Shown piece by piece: positions 26,240 to 36,037 of a DNA stretch of 55,613 nt. The notes under the pieces are model-generated. The model did no database searches. It had not been told where the DNA came from and worked only from the letters and a program-made list of their open reading frames with translations. The stretch is from an uncultured Sphingomonadaceae bacterium (GTDB taxonomy: Bacteria; Pseudomonadota; Alphaproteobacteria; Sphingomonadales; Sphingomonadaceae), in contig CAMLGC010000013.1 in the NCBI GenBank assembly GCA_946479505.1, positions 1 through 55,613 on the forward strand, given 5' to 3'. Position 1 is the first letter of the stretch; every line of letters starts with the position of its first letter. A program made the position numbers and the translations under genes.

Positions 26240-27490
26240 CTAGGCCGCCTTCTTCACCTTCTCACGCTTTTCACCGTCGAATCGCGCGATCCATTCCTCG
26301 ACGATCGGCGCAATCTTCGTGCGCCATTTGGAGCCGTTGAAGATTCCGTAATGCCCCGCGCCCTTGGCGAGGTGATAGCGCTTCATCGCGTGGGGCAGAT
26401 TGGGCGTCAGCGTCAGCGCCGCCCTGGTCTGGCCGATCCCTGAAATGTCGTCGCGCTCGCCCTCGATCGCGAGGATCGGCACGTCGGTGATCGCGGCCAG
26501 ATCGACCGGGCGGCCGCGATGGGTCATTTCGCCTCTGGGAAGCGCATGCTCCTGGAACACGAGCTCGACCGTCTGGAGATAGAATTCGGCGGTCATGTCG
26601 CACACCGAGCGATATTCGTCGTAAAACGCCTTGGTCGCCTCGGCGCTCTCCTCGTCGCCTTCGACGAGGTGCTTGAACATCTCCCAGTGCGAAATGAGGT
26701 GGCTGCCGAGGTTCATCGACATGAATCCCGCGAGCTGGAGGAACCCCGGATAGACCGGCCGCCCCGCGCCGGGATAGGTCATCGGCACGGTCGCGATCGC
26801 GTTCTGCTCGAACCAGGCGTGGGGGCGCTGGGTCGCGAGCGTGTTGACCGCGGTCGGCGCCTCGCGCGTGTCGATCGGGCCGCCCATCATCGTCAGCGTG
26901 GCGGGGCGGCAGGGATTCTTGTCGGCGCTCATCAGCGCGGTCGCGGCGAGGCACGGCACCGAGGGCTGACACACCGCGAGCATGTGCGTTCCCGGGCCGA
27001 TATGTTCGAGGAAGGCGATGATGTAATCGATATAATCGTCGAGATCGAAGCCGCCGTCCGAAAGCGGCACCAGCTTGGCGTCGCGCCAGTCGGTGATGAA
27101 CACGTCGGCGCTCGGCAGCATCCGCTCGACCGTGCCGCGCAACAGCGTCGCATAATGGCCCGACATCGGCGCGACAATCAGCAGCTTCGGCCCGCCCTCG
27201 ACGCCTGCTCGCACGAAATGCTTGAGCTGGCCGAAGGGCTTGCGGCACACGATCTCCTCCTCGACCCTGACGGGCGTGCCGTCGATCTCGGTCGAGGTGA
27301 TCGCGAAGGCGGGCTTGCCCCGCGGCGCAGCGGCGTGCGCAAATACCTCAAGCGCCGAGCCGAGCACCGGCCCGCCGCCGAAATAGGCGAAGGGATTGGC
27401 GGGATTGTTGAGCAGGCCGGCGCCGAAATCGGCGATCGCGCTGGCCCCGGCCAGCATCGACCGCTGGAGTTCGTAGGCGCCGTAGAGCAT
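26240..27490 (-). CDS. phaZ: Intracellular poly(3-hydroxyalkanoate) depolymerase
   Basis: 416 residues. It degrades stored PHA granules inside the cell to hydroxyacid or CoA products. The family nucleophile is Cys174 in the lipase-like box AVCQPSVPCLAA. The acid and His partners fit the AIEGERDDISGIGQT and KGAGHYGIFNGSKW segments. The N-terminal region (MLYGAYELQRSMLAGA) and the PMSGHYATLLRGT stretch match PhaZ1-type enzymes. The start has an AAGGAATTG ribosome site, and a 12-bp palindrome lies just upstream. No phaC or phasin gene is in the window. Confidence 0.94.
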   Translation of the reverse strand: MLYGAYELQRSMLAGASAIADFGAGLLNNPANPFAYFGGGPVLGSALEVFAHAAAPRGKPAFAITSTEIDGTPVRVEEEIVCRKPFGQLKHFVRAGVEGGPKLLIVAPMSGHYATLLRGTVERMLPSADVFITDWRDAKLVPLSDGGFDLDDYIDYIIAFLEHIGPGTHMLAVCQPSVPCLAATALMSADKNPCRPATLTMMGGPIDTREAPTAVNTLATQRPHAWFEQNAIATVPMTYPGAGRPVYPGFLQLAGFMSMNLGSHLISHWEMFKHLVEGDEESAEATKAFYDEYRSVCDMTAEFYLQTVELVFQEHALPRGEMTHRGRPVDLAAITDVPILAIEGERDDISGIGQTRAALTLTPNLPHAMKRYHLAKGAGHYGIFNGSKWRTKIAPIVEEWIARFDGEKREKVKKAA

Positions 27491-27506
27491 CGCAATTCCT
27501 TATACC

Positions 27507-27518
27507 GAAACCGGTTTC
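27507..27518. promoter_or_regulatory. Perfect 12-bp palindrome upstream of phaZ (LacI-family-like operator)
   Basis: GAAACCGGTTTC, a perfect palindrome with the central CG step typical of LacI-family operators, is centred about 22 bp upstream of the phaZ ATG, where it would overlap the start of transcription or the ribosome-site region. No LacI-family gene is in the window, so the binder is unknown. Confidence 0.5.
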
Positions 27519-27616
27519 TTGGAGGTGAACGCATAAGGGCGCCAAGAGGTGCTGGCAACACGATGGTCGGTTGCTGCCATTGAGGCCGGGCGGCGGCGCT
27601 GCTAGGCGGTTGGCCG

Positions 27617-29401
27617 ATGGCAGAATCCGCTCCCGCGCAGCCGCCGCAGCCGCGGCGCAAGCTCAGCAACCTGCTGATGGTCTGGGGCTATGCCTCGCAT
27701 TATCCGGTTCAGATTGTCGCGGCGCTAATTGCGCTCGTCGTCGCGGCGGCGGCGACCTTGTGGATCCCGCGCACCTTCCAGAAGGTGATCGACAACGGCT
27801 TTGCCGCGGGCGCCGACCCGGCGAGCATCGCGCCCTATTTTCAGGGCCTGCTCGGCGTCGTGATCGCGCTTGCGCTCGCCTCGGCCGCGCGCTTCTATTT
27901 CGTTTCGTGGCTCGGCGAGCGCACCGTGGCCGACGTGCGGATCGCGGTGCAGCGCAATCTCCTGCGCCTAGCCCCGCGCTGGTTCGAGGAGAACCGCCCG
28001 TCGGAGATCGCCTCGCGTCTCACCGCCGATACCGCGGTGGTCGAGATCGTCGTCGGAACCACGCTCTCGGTCGCCTTGCGCAACCTGCTCGTCGGCGTCG
28101 GCGGGCTGATCTACCTGTTCGCGCTCTCGCCCAAGCTCGCGCTCTGGCTGATCCTCGGCATCCCGCTCGTCATCCTGCCGCTGATGCTGCTGGGCAAGCG
28201 CGTGCGCACCTATTCGCGCACCAGCCAGGATCGGATCGCCGATATCGGCGCGATCGCGACCGAGACCCTGGGCGCGATGAAGATCGTCCAGGCGTTCGGT
28301 CAGGAGACCCGCGAGGGCGACCGGTTCGAGACCGCGGTGCGCCACGGCTTCGCCGCCGCCAAACGCCGCTTCGGAATGCGCGCGCTGCTCACCGCGCTGG
28401 TGATCGGGCTGCTGTTCGGCGCGATGACGCTCATCATGTGGGATGCCGTCCACGACGTCGCGAGCGGGCGGCTGTCGGGTGGCTCGCTCGCGGCATTCGT
28501 ATTCACCGCAGGCATCGTCGCGGGCGCGTTCCAGGCCTTGACCGAGGTCTATGGCGAGCTGCTGCGCGCGTCGGGGGCGGCGGGGCGGCTGCGCGAATTG
28601 CTGGCGGAGACGCCCGAAATCGCCGCCCCCGCGCATCCCGTGCCGCTACCGGCACCCGCGCGCGGCGGCATCGTCTTCGAGTCGGTCACCTTCCGTTACC
28701 CGACCCGGCCCGACATTGCGGCACTGCACGACTTTTCGCTCGAGGTGACGCCGGGCGAGACGGTGGCGGTCGTCGGTCCGTCGGGCGCGGGCAAGTCGAC
28801 GCTCTTCCAATTGCTCGAGCGTTTCTACGATCCGCAGGCCGGTGCGGTGCGGATCGACGGCGTCGCGCTTCCGCAAGCCGATCCGGCGGCGGTCCGCGAC
28901 CGGATCGCGATGGTGCCGCAGGACACGCTCCTTTTCGGCGCCTCGGCGCGCGACAATCTGCGCTACGGGCGCTGGGACGCGGACGACGCTGCGATCTGGC
29001 ACGCCGCGGAGGCTGCCCATGCCGCCGATTTCCTGCGCGCTTTGCCCGAAGGCCTCGACACCTTCCTTGGCGAGGGCGGGGCGCGGCTGTCGGGCGGACA
29101 GCGCCAGCGGATCGCGATCGCCCGCGCGCTGCTGCGCGACGCGCCGATCCTGCTCCTCGACGAGGCGACCTCGGCGCTCGACGCCGAAAGCGAGCGGCTG
29201 GTGCAGGAAGCGCTCGAGCGGCTGATGCGCGACCGCACCACGCTCGTCATCGCGCATCGCCTCGCTACGGTTCGTGCGGCAGGCCGGATCATCGTGATGG
29301 ACGGCGGCCGCATCGTCGAGACCGGCACGCACGCGAGCCTCACGCGCGAAAACGGTCTGTACGCGCGGCTGGCGAGCTTGCAGTTCAGCGAGGCAGCGTA
29401 A
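27617..29401 (+). CDS. ABC exporter half-transporter (fused membrane and ATPase domains)
   Basis: 594 residues. An N-terminal six-span transmembrane domain (to about residue 320) is joined to an ATPase domain. Walker A is GPSGAGKST near residue 387, the Q-loop is MVPQDTLLFGA, the signature LSGGQRQRIAIARALL lies near 490 and Walker B is ILLLDEATSALD, with the switch His in VIAHRLAT. This is the MsbA/LmrA-type architecture and would work as a homodimer exporting a lipid, drug or peptide; the cargo is unknown. It is divergent from phaZ. Confidence 0.93.
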   Translation: MAESAPAQPPQPRRKLSNLLMVWGYASHYPVQIVAALIALVVAAAATLWIPRTFQKVIDNGFAAGADPASIAPYFQGLLGVVIALALASAARFYFVSWLGERTVADVRIAVQRNLLRLAPRWFEENRPSEIASRLTADTAVVEIVVGTTLSVALRNLLVGVGGLIYLFALSPKLALWLILGIPLVILPLMLLGKRVRTYSRTSQDRIADIGAIATETLGAMKIVQAFGQETREGDRFETAVRHGFAAAKRRFGMRALLTALVIGLLFGAMTLIMWDAVHDVASGRLSGGSLAAFVFTAGIVAGAFQALTEVYGELLRASGAAGRLRELLAETPEIAAPAHPVPLPAPARGGIVFESVTFRYPTRPDIAALHDFSLEVTPGETVAVVGPSGAGKSTLFQLLERFYDPQAGAVRIDGVALPQADPAAVRDRIAMVPQDTLLFGASARDNLRYGRWDADDAAIWHAAEAAHAADFLRALPEGLDTFLGEGGARLSGGQRQRIAIARALLRDAPILLLDEATSALDAESERLVQEALERLMRDRTTLVIAHRLATVRAAGRIIVMDGGRIVETGTHASLTRENGLYARLASLQFSEAA

Positions 29402-29453
29402 CGCGCGCCGGAACGCCGGCATCGCGCGTCCGTTCTCTCGCGAGGAGGACGCG

Positions 29454-29762
29454 ATGGACAAGAATTCTGGCAAAGACATTCCACCCGAGGCCGGCAAGAA
29501 GCCGCCCTATGAAAAGCCGGAGCCGCCGCTCGGCGATGTCGGGAGCGGTGAGGGCTATTCGGGCCAGGAATATGATGGGGCCGAACAGGCCGAATGGCGC
29601 GATCGCGATCGGGCGCGCAGCGTGCCGCGCGACGGCAAGGTGGAGGGCGCCGGCGTCGGCGCGGGCGGCGGGAAGGCCGGCGAGGATTACGACCTCGACG
29701 ATGCGGGCGGCGGGCCGCTGCCGGGCAGCGGCGAGGCGCGGGGCGATCGACCCGATCGCTGA
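29454..29762 (+). CDS. Acidic, low-complexity hypothetical protein (102 aa)
   Basis: A GAGGAGGAC ribosome site precedes the ATG, 52 bp after the ABC exporter. The protein is hydrophilic and rich in G, E, D, P and K, for example KKPPYEKPEPPLGDVGSGEG and a Gly-rich stretch GAGVGAGGGKAGED. It is probably intrinsically disordered, with no signal, membrane span or recognisable domain. The strong ribosome site and position support a real gene; function unknown. It converges on the diguanylate cyclase gene with 3 bp between stops. Confidence 0.65.
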   Translation: MDKNSGKDIPPEAGKKPPYEKPEPPLGDVGSGEGYSGQEYDGAEQAEWRDRDRARSVPRDGKVEGAGVGAGGGKAGEDYDLDDAGGGPLPGSGEARGDRPDR

Positions 29763-29765
29763 ACC

Positions 29766-30944
29766 CTACGCCGCCGAGGCATAGCGCGAGGGCGCGACCG
29801 CAACTTCGCTGCCGGCGCCCGAGCGCTTGGCCACATAAAGCGCGGCGTCGGCTTCGGCGAGGAGCTGTTCGCTGTCGAAGCGGCCGGGGGTGCCGAACGC
29901 GATGCCGACGCTGCCGCCGGCGACGATCGGTTGCGGCGCGATGCCGAAAAGCGGCTGGGCGAGCGCGGCGGCGACCCGGCGGGCCATCGATGCCGCGAGC
30001 GCGACCTCGCCGCCTTCGACCATCACCACGAATTCATCGCCGCCCAGACGGCAGGTGAAATGCGGTGCGGCGACCTCCGCGATACGCCGGCCGAGCGCGA
30101 TCAGCGTGGCGTCGCCCGCGCTGTGGCCATGCGCGTCGTTGACCGCCTTGAAACGATCGAGATCGACGAAGAGCAGCGCGATCGTCGCCTCGCCCGAAAG
30201 CGGCTGGTCGGCATGCCGCCGATGCAGACGCGAAAGCAGCCCGGCGCGATTGGGAAGCCCCGTCAGCACGTCGGTCTCGGCGAGTGCCCGGGCCTTGCGC
30301 TCGGCGCGGAACATCGCGACGAGGATGCGGTGATTCTGGAGCGTCAGTGCGGCGGTCCCCGCGGTGACGAGCAGGAACTGCACTGCGCCCGCGGTGAAGT
30401 TGCCGCCGTCGGAGTAGAGCCCGGCGATGCAGAAGGGGACGGAATAGAGCGTGATCGCAGGGATTGCGAGCCGCGGCAGCGCCGCCCAGCGCGTCGCGAG
30501 ACCCGCGACAAGGCCCATCATCGAGACGGTGGCGATCATCGGCAGCGGCCGGATCGCGGTCAGCAGCGTTGCGGTGCAGCCCGCGCTGAACAGGATGAAG
30601 ATGAAGAAAGCGAGGCAGAGCATTCGCCGTGCGACCGCCTCCGGAATTGCGCCGCCGCGCGCCTGGTAGCGCCACGCGACCACGAAGCGCCAGGCGAGCA
30701 GCACCACATCCGCCGCGAACCAGACCGCCGCCCAGAATTGGTGCGAGAGCAGCATCGCGAGCAGGCTCATCGTCAGCACGCCCGCGCTCGATACGAGCAG
30801 CGAAAACGGGCGCAGCGTCACCATGCCCATGATGTCGGTGCGGTAGCAGGCTGCCTCTTCCGTGGGCAGCGCCGTCAGCCAGTCGAACAGGCGGACGAGC
30901 GGGTCGCGCGGGCGCGCCCCGGCAGGTTGCGATGCGGACGTCAC
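29766..30944 (-). CDS. Membrane-bound diguanylate cyclase (GGDEF)
   Basis: 392 residues from a GTG at 30944 with a GGAGGGGGG ribosome site. About six N-terminal membrane spans (residues 55-210) form a sensory module. The C-terminal GGDEF domain makes c-di-GMP from two GTP: it starts DVLTGLPNRAGLL, contains VDLDRFKAVND and the active-site RLGGDEFVVM near residue 300. The four residues five positions before GGDEF read AAPH rather than RxxD, so the inhibitory I-site is missing and product inhibition is unlikely. It may feed the PilZ protein or matrix genes in this window. Confidence 0.93.
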   Translation of the reverse strand: MTSASQPAGARPRDPLVRLFDWLTALPTEEAACYRTDIMGMVTLRPFSLLVSSAGVLTMSLLAMLLSHQFWAAVWFAADVVLLAWRFVVAWRYQARGGAIPEAVARRMLCLAFFIFILFSAGCTATLLTAIRPLPMIATVSMMGLVAGLATRWAALPRLAIPAITLYSVPFCIAGLYSDGGNFTAGAVQFLLVTAGTAALTLQNHRILVAMFRAERKARALAETDVLTGLPNRAGLLSRLHRRHADQPLSGEATIALLFVDLDRFKAVNDAHGHSAGDATLIALGRRIAEVAAPHFTCRLGGDEFVVMVEGGEVALAASMARRVAAALAQPLFGIAPQPIVAGGSVGIAFGTPGRFDSEQLLAEADAALYVAKRSGAGSEVAVAPSRYASAA

Positions 30945-31140
30945 GTCTTCCCCCCTCCGTGCGACCCGCCGCTGCCATAGGAATTCGGGGTTACCAAAGT
31001 CCTGACTGTGGGAAAGATTTCGATCCGCTACGGAGTTATTTTCTCCGCGCACATCGGCATCGCCGATCGCCGGCCCGCCTCGACATCATCGCCGGCGATG
31101 CCTATCGCCGTCGCGCAGCGATGAGAGGAAAGTCCGGCAG

Positions 31141-32106
31141 ATGACGACAGCAAGCCATGTTCTCGATCGGGTGCTCGTGCTCGAGATGGTGCGCGTGACC
31201 GAAGCCGCGGCGATCGCCGCCTCGGCTCTCGTTGGCCGGGGCGACGAGAAGGCGGCGGATGCCGCCGCGGTCGAGGCGATGCGCGAGGCGTTGAACGCGC
31301 TCGACATGCACGGCACCGTCGTGATCGGCGAGGGCGAGCGCGACGAGGCGCCGATGCTCTTCATCGGCGAGAAGGTGGGGCGCGGCGACAGCGAGAGCCC
31401 CGCGATCGATATCGCGCTCGATCCGCTCGAAGGCACGACGATCACCGCCAAGGCGGGGCCCAACGCGCTCGCAGTGCTGGCGATCGCCGAGAAAGGGTGC
31501 CTGCTCAACGCGCCCGATGTCTATATGCAGAAGATCGCGATCGGGCCGGGCTATCCCGAGGGCACGATCGACCTGACGCGGAGCGCGACCGAGAATGTGG
31601 AGGCGCTCGCGGAGGCCAAGGGCGTCAAGCCCGCCGAGATCATCGCGTGCGTGCTCGATCGGCCGCGGCACGAGGCGCTGATCGCCGAACTGCGCGCGAT
31701 CGGCTGCGGCATCATGCTGATCCCCGACGGCGACGTCGCGGGCGTGATCGCGACCACCGATCCCGATACGACGATCGACATCTATATGGGGCAGGGCGGC
31801 GCGCCCGAGGGCGTGCTGGCGGCGGCGGCATTGCGCTGCGTCGGCGGGCAATTCCAGGGACGGCTGGTGTTCCGCAACGACGACGAACGCACCCGCGCGC
31901 GCAAATGGGGAATCGAGGATCTCGACACGGTCTATACGCTCGACGATCTCGCCAAGGGCGACTGCATTTTCGCCGCGACCGGCGTCACCGACGGCTCGCT
32001 GCTCCAGGGCGTCAAGCGGATGCGCGGGCGGATGACCACCGAGAGCGTGGTGATGCGTGCGAGCTCGGGCACGGTGCGCTGGGTGAAGGGCGAGCATCGC
32101 GCGTGA
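31141..32106 (+). CDS. glpX: Class II fructose-1,6-bisphosphatase
   Basis: 321 residues. It hydrolyses fructose 1,6-bisphosphate to fructose 6-phosphate in gluconeogenesis, fitting the glyoxylate-shunt genes elsewhere in the window. Class II (GlpX) markers are GEGERDEAPMLFIGEKVG near residue 65, the Li+-sensitive phosphatase motif DIALDPLEGTTITAK near 95, DRPRHEALIAE and MGQGGAPEGVLAAAAL. The stop TGA overlaps the GTG start of the following protease gene (GTGA), indicating translational coupling. Confidence 0.96.
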   Translation: MTTASHVLDRVLVLEMVRVTEAAAIAASALVGRGDEKAADAAAVEAMREALNALDMHGTVVIGEGERDEAPMLFIGEKVGRGDSESPAIDIALDPLEGTTITAKAGPNALAVLAIAEKGCLLNAPDVYMQKIAIGPGYPEGTIDLTRSATENVEALAEAKGVKPAEIIACVLDRPRHEALIAELRAIGCGIMLIPDGDVAGVIATTDPDTTIDIYMGQGGAPEGVLAAAALRCVGGQFQGRLVFRNDDERTRARKWGIEDLDTVYTLDDLAKGDCIFAATGVTDGSLLQGVKRMRGRMTTESVVMRASSGTVRWVKGEHRA

Positions 32107-32858
32107 CCGCGCTTGCCGCGATCCTGCTCGTCGTTGCGCTCGCAGGGCTGGCGCTGTTCCTCAAGCGTGACCTCGAAGTCTATCGGCGTTTCAAGGCGCT
32201 CACCGACACGCGCGCGCGCCAGCGCCAGTTCCGCGCGTGGATCGCAATCACCTTCGTGCTGTTCGTCGGCTATACGGTGCTCACGCTGGTGCTGCTCGGC
32301 CGCTTCGACGATCTCGCGCGGATGCCGGCGGAATTCGCAACCGTCGCGGGGGCGCTGGCGATCGGCGAGCCGACAGGGCACGATGTTGGTGCGCTGGTCG
32401 GCGGGATGGCGATCGGCATCGCGGCGGTGCTGGTCGGCGGCATGGCGCTCGGACTGCGCCGCAAACGCCGTGCCCCGCCCAAGGCGCTCGGCGATTTCGA
32501 GGCCCTGCTGCCGCGCAACCCCGCCGAACTCGTTCATGCGGCCGTGCTCTCGGTCAATGCCGGCATTACCGAAGAGCTGTTCTTCCGGCTGGCGCTGCCG
32601 CTGGTGCTCGTGCTCGTGACCGGCAATGCGTGGCTCGCCTTCGCGCTGGCGGCGATCGTGTTCGGGCTGGCGCATCTCTATCAGGGCATCGTCGGCGTGC
32701 TTGCCACGACGCTGGTCGGGCTGTTGCTCACCGCGGTGTATCTGGCGAGCGGCAGCCTTTGGCTGGCGGTGCTGCTCCATATCGTCATCGATCTGGTCGG
32801 GCTGGTGATTCGGCCGCTGTTGAGCGGCGCGGTGCGCTTCGCCGAGCCGACCGCCTGA
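32103..32858 (+). CDS. CPBP-family intramembrane metalloprotease (copy 1)
   Basis: 251 residues from a GTG that overlaps the glpX stop. Eight or so hydrophobic spans surround the three CPBP (Abi/CAAX protease-like) motifs: EELFFR near residue 157 (EExxxR), FGLAHLYQG (FxxxH) and LLHIVIDL with the third-motif His. These residues would hold a metal inside the membrane. Bacterial CPBP proteins act in peptide maturation, stress or bacteriocin immunity; the substrate here is unknown. A second, related gene follows 7 bp downstream. Confidence 0.9.
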   Translation: MTALAAILLVVALAGLALFLKRDLEVYRRFKALTDTRARQRQFRAWIAITFVLFVGYTVLTLVLLGRFDDLARMPAEFATVAGALAIGEPTGHDVGALVGGMAIGIAAVLVGGMALGLRRKRRAPPKALGDFEALLPRNPAELVHAAVLSVNAGITEELFFRLALPLVLVLVTGNAWLAFALAAIVFGLAHLYQGIVGVLATTLVGLLLTAVYLASGSLWLAVLLHIVIDLVGLVIRPLLSGAVRFAEPTA

Positions 32859-32865
32859 GCGCCGC

Positions 32866-33591
32866 ATGGCGCTCGCCGTCCTCGCGCTCGCGCTCGGCGC
32901 GTATATCTACTTCTTCAAAGGCGATTTCGGCCGGCTTTCGGAGCTGAGCGCGCTGCGTCCGCCAGGCTGGCGCCGGACGCGCTATCGGCGCTGGATCGCC
33001 AAGGCGGTCGTGCTGTTCGCAGGGTCGGCGCTCGTCGGCCTTGCGCTGCTCGGCCAGCTCGATGCCTTGGCGGTGCTACCGCCCGAATTCGGCTCGCTCG
33101 CCGCCGCCGCGGGCTATCCGCTGCCGTTGGGGCAGCTTGCGGTCGATATGGGCGCAGGGCTCGTGCTGGGCGCGCTGCTCGGCGGCGGGTGGACCGTCTG
33201 GCGGCGGCGGCGCGGCAAGCCGCCCGCGATGCTCGGCGATTTCTCGCGCCTGCTCCCGCGCGAACAACGCGAGGCGCCGTATGCCGCCGCCTCCGCGCTG
33301 ACGGCGGGGATCACCGAGGAGCTGTATTTCCGCCTGCTCGTGCCGCTCGCCGTCGCGTTGGCGACCGGAAGCGCATTGCTCGGGTTCGCGGCGGGGACGC
33401 TGCTGTTCGGGCTGGCGCATCGATACCAGCGTTGGGCCGGCATGGTGGCGACGAGCGTGGTCGGCGCGCTGCTCGCTTTCGTCTATCTGGCGAGCGGTGC
33501 GTTGTGGCTCGCGATGCTGGTCCACGCGCTGATCGATCTCAACGGCCTGCTGCTGCGGCCGGCGCTCGGCGGCATGCTGCGCCGTGCGTGA
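32866..33591 (+). CDS. CPBP-family intramembrane metalloprotease (copy 2)
   Basis: 241 residues, clearly paralogous to the preceding protein: both share LGDFxxLLPR before motif 1, AGITEELxFRL, FGLAHxYQ and the VYLASGxLWLAxLxHxxIDL end, so this is a tandem duplication. Motif 1 is EELYFR near residue 150, with the His motifs intact. The N-terminal thirds have diverged more, suggesting different partners or substrates. It belongs to the glpX transcript. Confidence 0.9.
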   Translation: MALAVLALALGAYIYFFKGDFGRLSELSALRPPGWRRTRYRRWIAKAVVLFAGSALVGLALLGQLDALAVLPPEFGSLAAAAGYPLPLGQLAVDMGAGLVLGALLGGGWTVWRRRRGKPPAMLGDFSRLLPREQREAPYAAASALTAGITEELYFRLLVPLAVALATGSALLGFAAGTLLFGLAHRYQRWAGMVATSVVGALLAFVYLASGALWLAMLVHALIDLNGLLLRPALGGMLRRA

Positions 33592-33655
33592 ACCCCTTGC
33601 GTCGGGGCGAGCGCGCGCGCATGCTCGGCCCGGGATCGATATAGGGGAGGGGGCC

Positions 33656-34261
33656 ATGACCACCGTTCCGCACGCGACCGATCAGCACGCGCAGTTGCTG
33701 CGCTATACCAACGGCGCCATCGCGCTTCACTGGATCACCGTCCTGCTGGTGCTGACCCAGCTCTATCTGGGCTTCACCTTCCACGACATGCCGCGCGGGC
33801 CCGCAAAGGGCGAGCTGTTCACCTGGCACAAGACCGTGGGTGCGACGATCCTGATCCTCAGCCTGATCCGTCTTGGCTGGCGTCTCGCGCACAAGCCGCC
33901 GCCCTTCCCCGAGGCGCTGCCGCGTTGGGAGCGGATCGTCGCGGTGTGGAACCACCGCGCTTTCTATGTCCTGCTGATCGCGCTGCCGCTGACGGGTCTC
34001 GCGACGATCTCGTCGGGGAGCAGCGGATTCACGAAGCTGGCCGGCGGTATTCCGTTGCCCTTCATTCCGGGTCTCCCCGAATCGGCCGGCGAGCCGCTGG
34101 GCGGCATCCACATGCTGCTGGTGTGGATCACGATCGCGCTGGTCGTTCTCCACGTCGCAGCCGCGCTCAAGCACCAGTTCGTCGATCGCGCGCGCGTCGC
34201 CGGGCGGATGCCGCCCTTCCAGGCGCCGGGCGGGGAGAAGGCCGAACCGCTCGAGCGGTGA
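33656..34261 (+). CDS. Cytochrome b561
   Basis: 201 residues from the ATG at 33656, behind a GGGAGGGGG ribosome site. Four membrane spans carry the expected haem-ligand histidines: GAIALHWIT in span 1, LFTWHKTVGATIL in span 2, GGIHMLLVW and VLHVAAALKHQF near the C-terminus. The protein would pass electrons from ubiquinol to a periplasmic acceptor or oxygen species. It lies 64 bp after the CPBP pair and converges on the ABC permease gene with 9 bp between stops. Confidence 0.92.
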   Translation: MTTVPHATDQHAQLLRYTNGAIALHWITVLLVLTQLYLGFTFHDMPRGPAKGELFTWHKTVGATILILSLIRLGWRLAHKPPPFPEALPRWERIVAVWNHRAFYVLLIALPLTGLATISSGSSGFTKLAGGIPLPFIPGLPESAGEPLGGIHMLLVWITIALVVLHVAAALKHQFVDRARVAGRMPPFQAPGGEKAEPLER

Positions 34262-34264
34262 CCC

Positions 34265-34287
34265 GGCGGCTCAGTTCTTGAGCCGCC
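34265..34287. terminator. Hairpin at the cytochrome b561 / ABC permease junction
   Basis: A perfect 9-bp stem GGCGGCTCA / TGAGCCGCC with a 5-base loop spans the gap between the two convergent genes and includes the ABC permease stop codon. It could stop transcription from both sides. No T-run follows. Confidence 0.5.
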
Positions 34288-35046
34288 ACCCGGTCTTGAA
34301 GATCACCGCGATCAGCGCGAGGCACAGCGCCAGGAATCCTGCGATCGCAGCCAGGCTCACGCCGATGCTGACGTCCCCCTTGTCGAAGAAGCTCCAGCGA
34401 AACCCGCTGACGAGATAGACGACCGGGTTGAACAGGCTCACCGTTCGCCACGGCTGGGGCAGCATGTCGATCGAGTAGAAGGCGCCGCCCAGGAAGGTGA
34501 GCGGGGTCACGAGCAAGGCAGGCACCAGGCTCAGTTGCTCGAAGCCGTTGGCCCAGATTCCGATGATGAAGCCGAAGAGGCTGAATGCAATCGCGGTGAG
34601 GAGCAGGAAGGCGATCATCGCGCCGGGATGCGCGATGTGGAGCGGCACGAACAGGGTCGCGGTCGCGAGAATGATGAGCCCGAGCACGACCGATTTGGTC
34701 GCCGCCGCGCCGACGAAGCCGACCACCATCTCGATCGGCGAGATGGGTGCCGAGAGCAATTCATAGACGGTGCCGATGAACTTGGGGAAGTAGATGCCGA
34801 TCGACGCGTTCGAGATGCTCTGCGTGAGCAGCGAGAGCATGACGAGACCGGGCACGATGAAGCTGCCGTAATCGACCCCGCCGACATTCTGCATCCGGCT
34901 GCCGATCGCGCCGCCGAACACGACGAAATAGAGGCTCGTGGTGATGACCGGTGTCGCCACCGATTGCCACAGCGTCCTCAGCGCACGCGCCATTTCGAAG
35001 CGATAGATCGCCCAGATGCCATGCCAGTTGATCGCGGGGCCGGCGG

Positions 35047-35050
<4 letters not shown>
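34271..35050 (-). CDS. ABC-2 type permease (YadH-like)
   Basis: 259 residues with six membrane spans. Segments such as [23 protein letters not shown]-free [20 protein letters not shown] and [20 protein letters not shown], each quoted in part, are typical of ABC-2 exporters of the YadH kind. Its ATG overlaps the stop of the upstream ATPase gene by 4 bp (ATGA), showing a tightly coupled operon. Together they form an exporter; the cargo, possibly a polysaccharide, lipid or drug, cannot be told. Confidence 0.92.
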
Positions 35051-35985
<935 letters not shown>

Positions 35986-36037
35986 ATGCCCCCCTTTTGG
36001 ACCGCACGTAACGTAGGTCGGCCGGCGGGGCTTTCAA

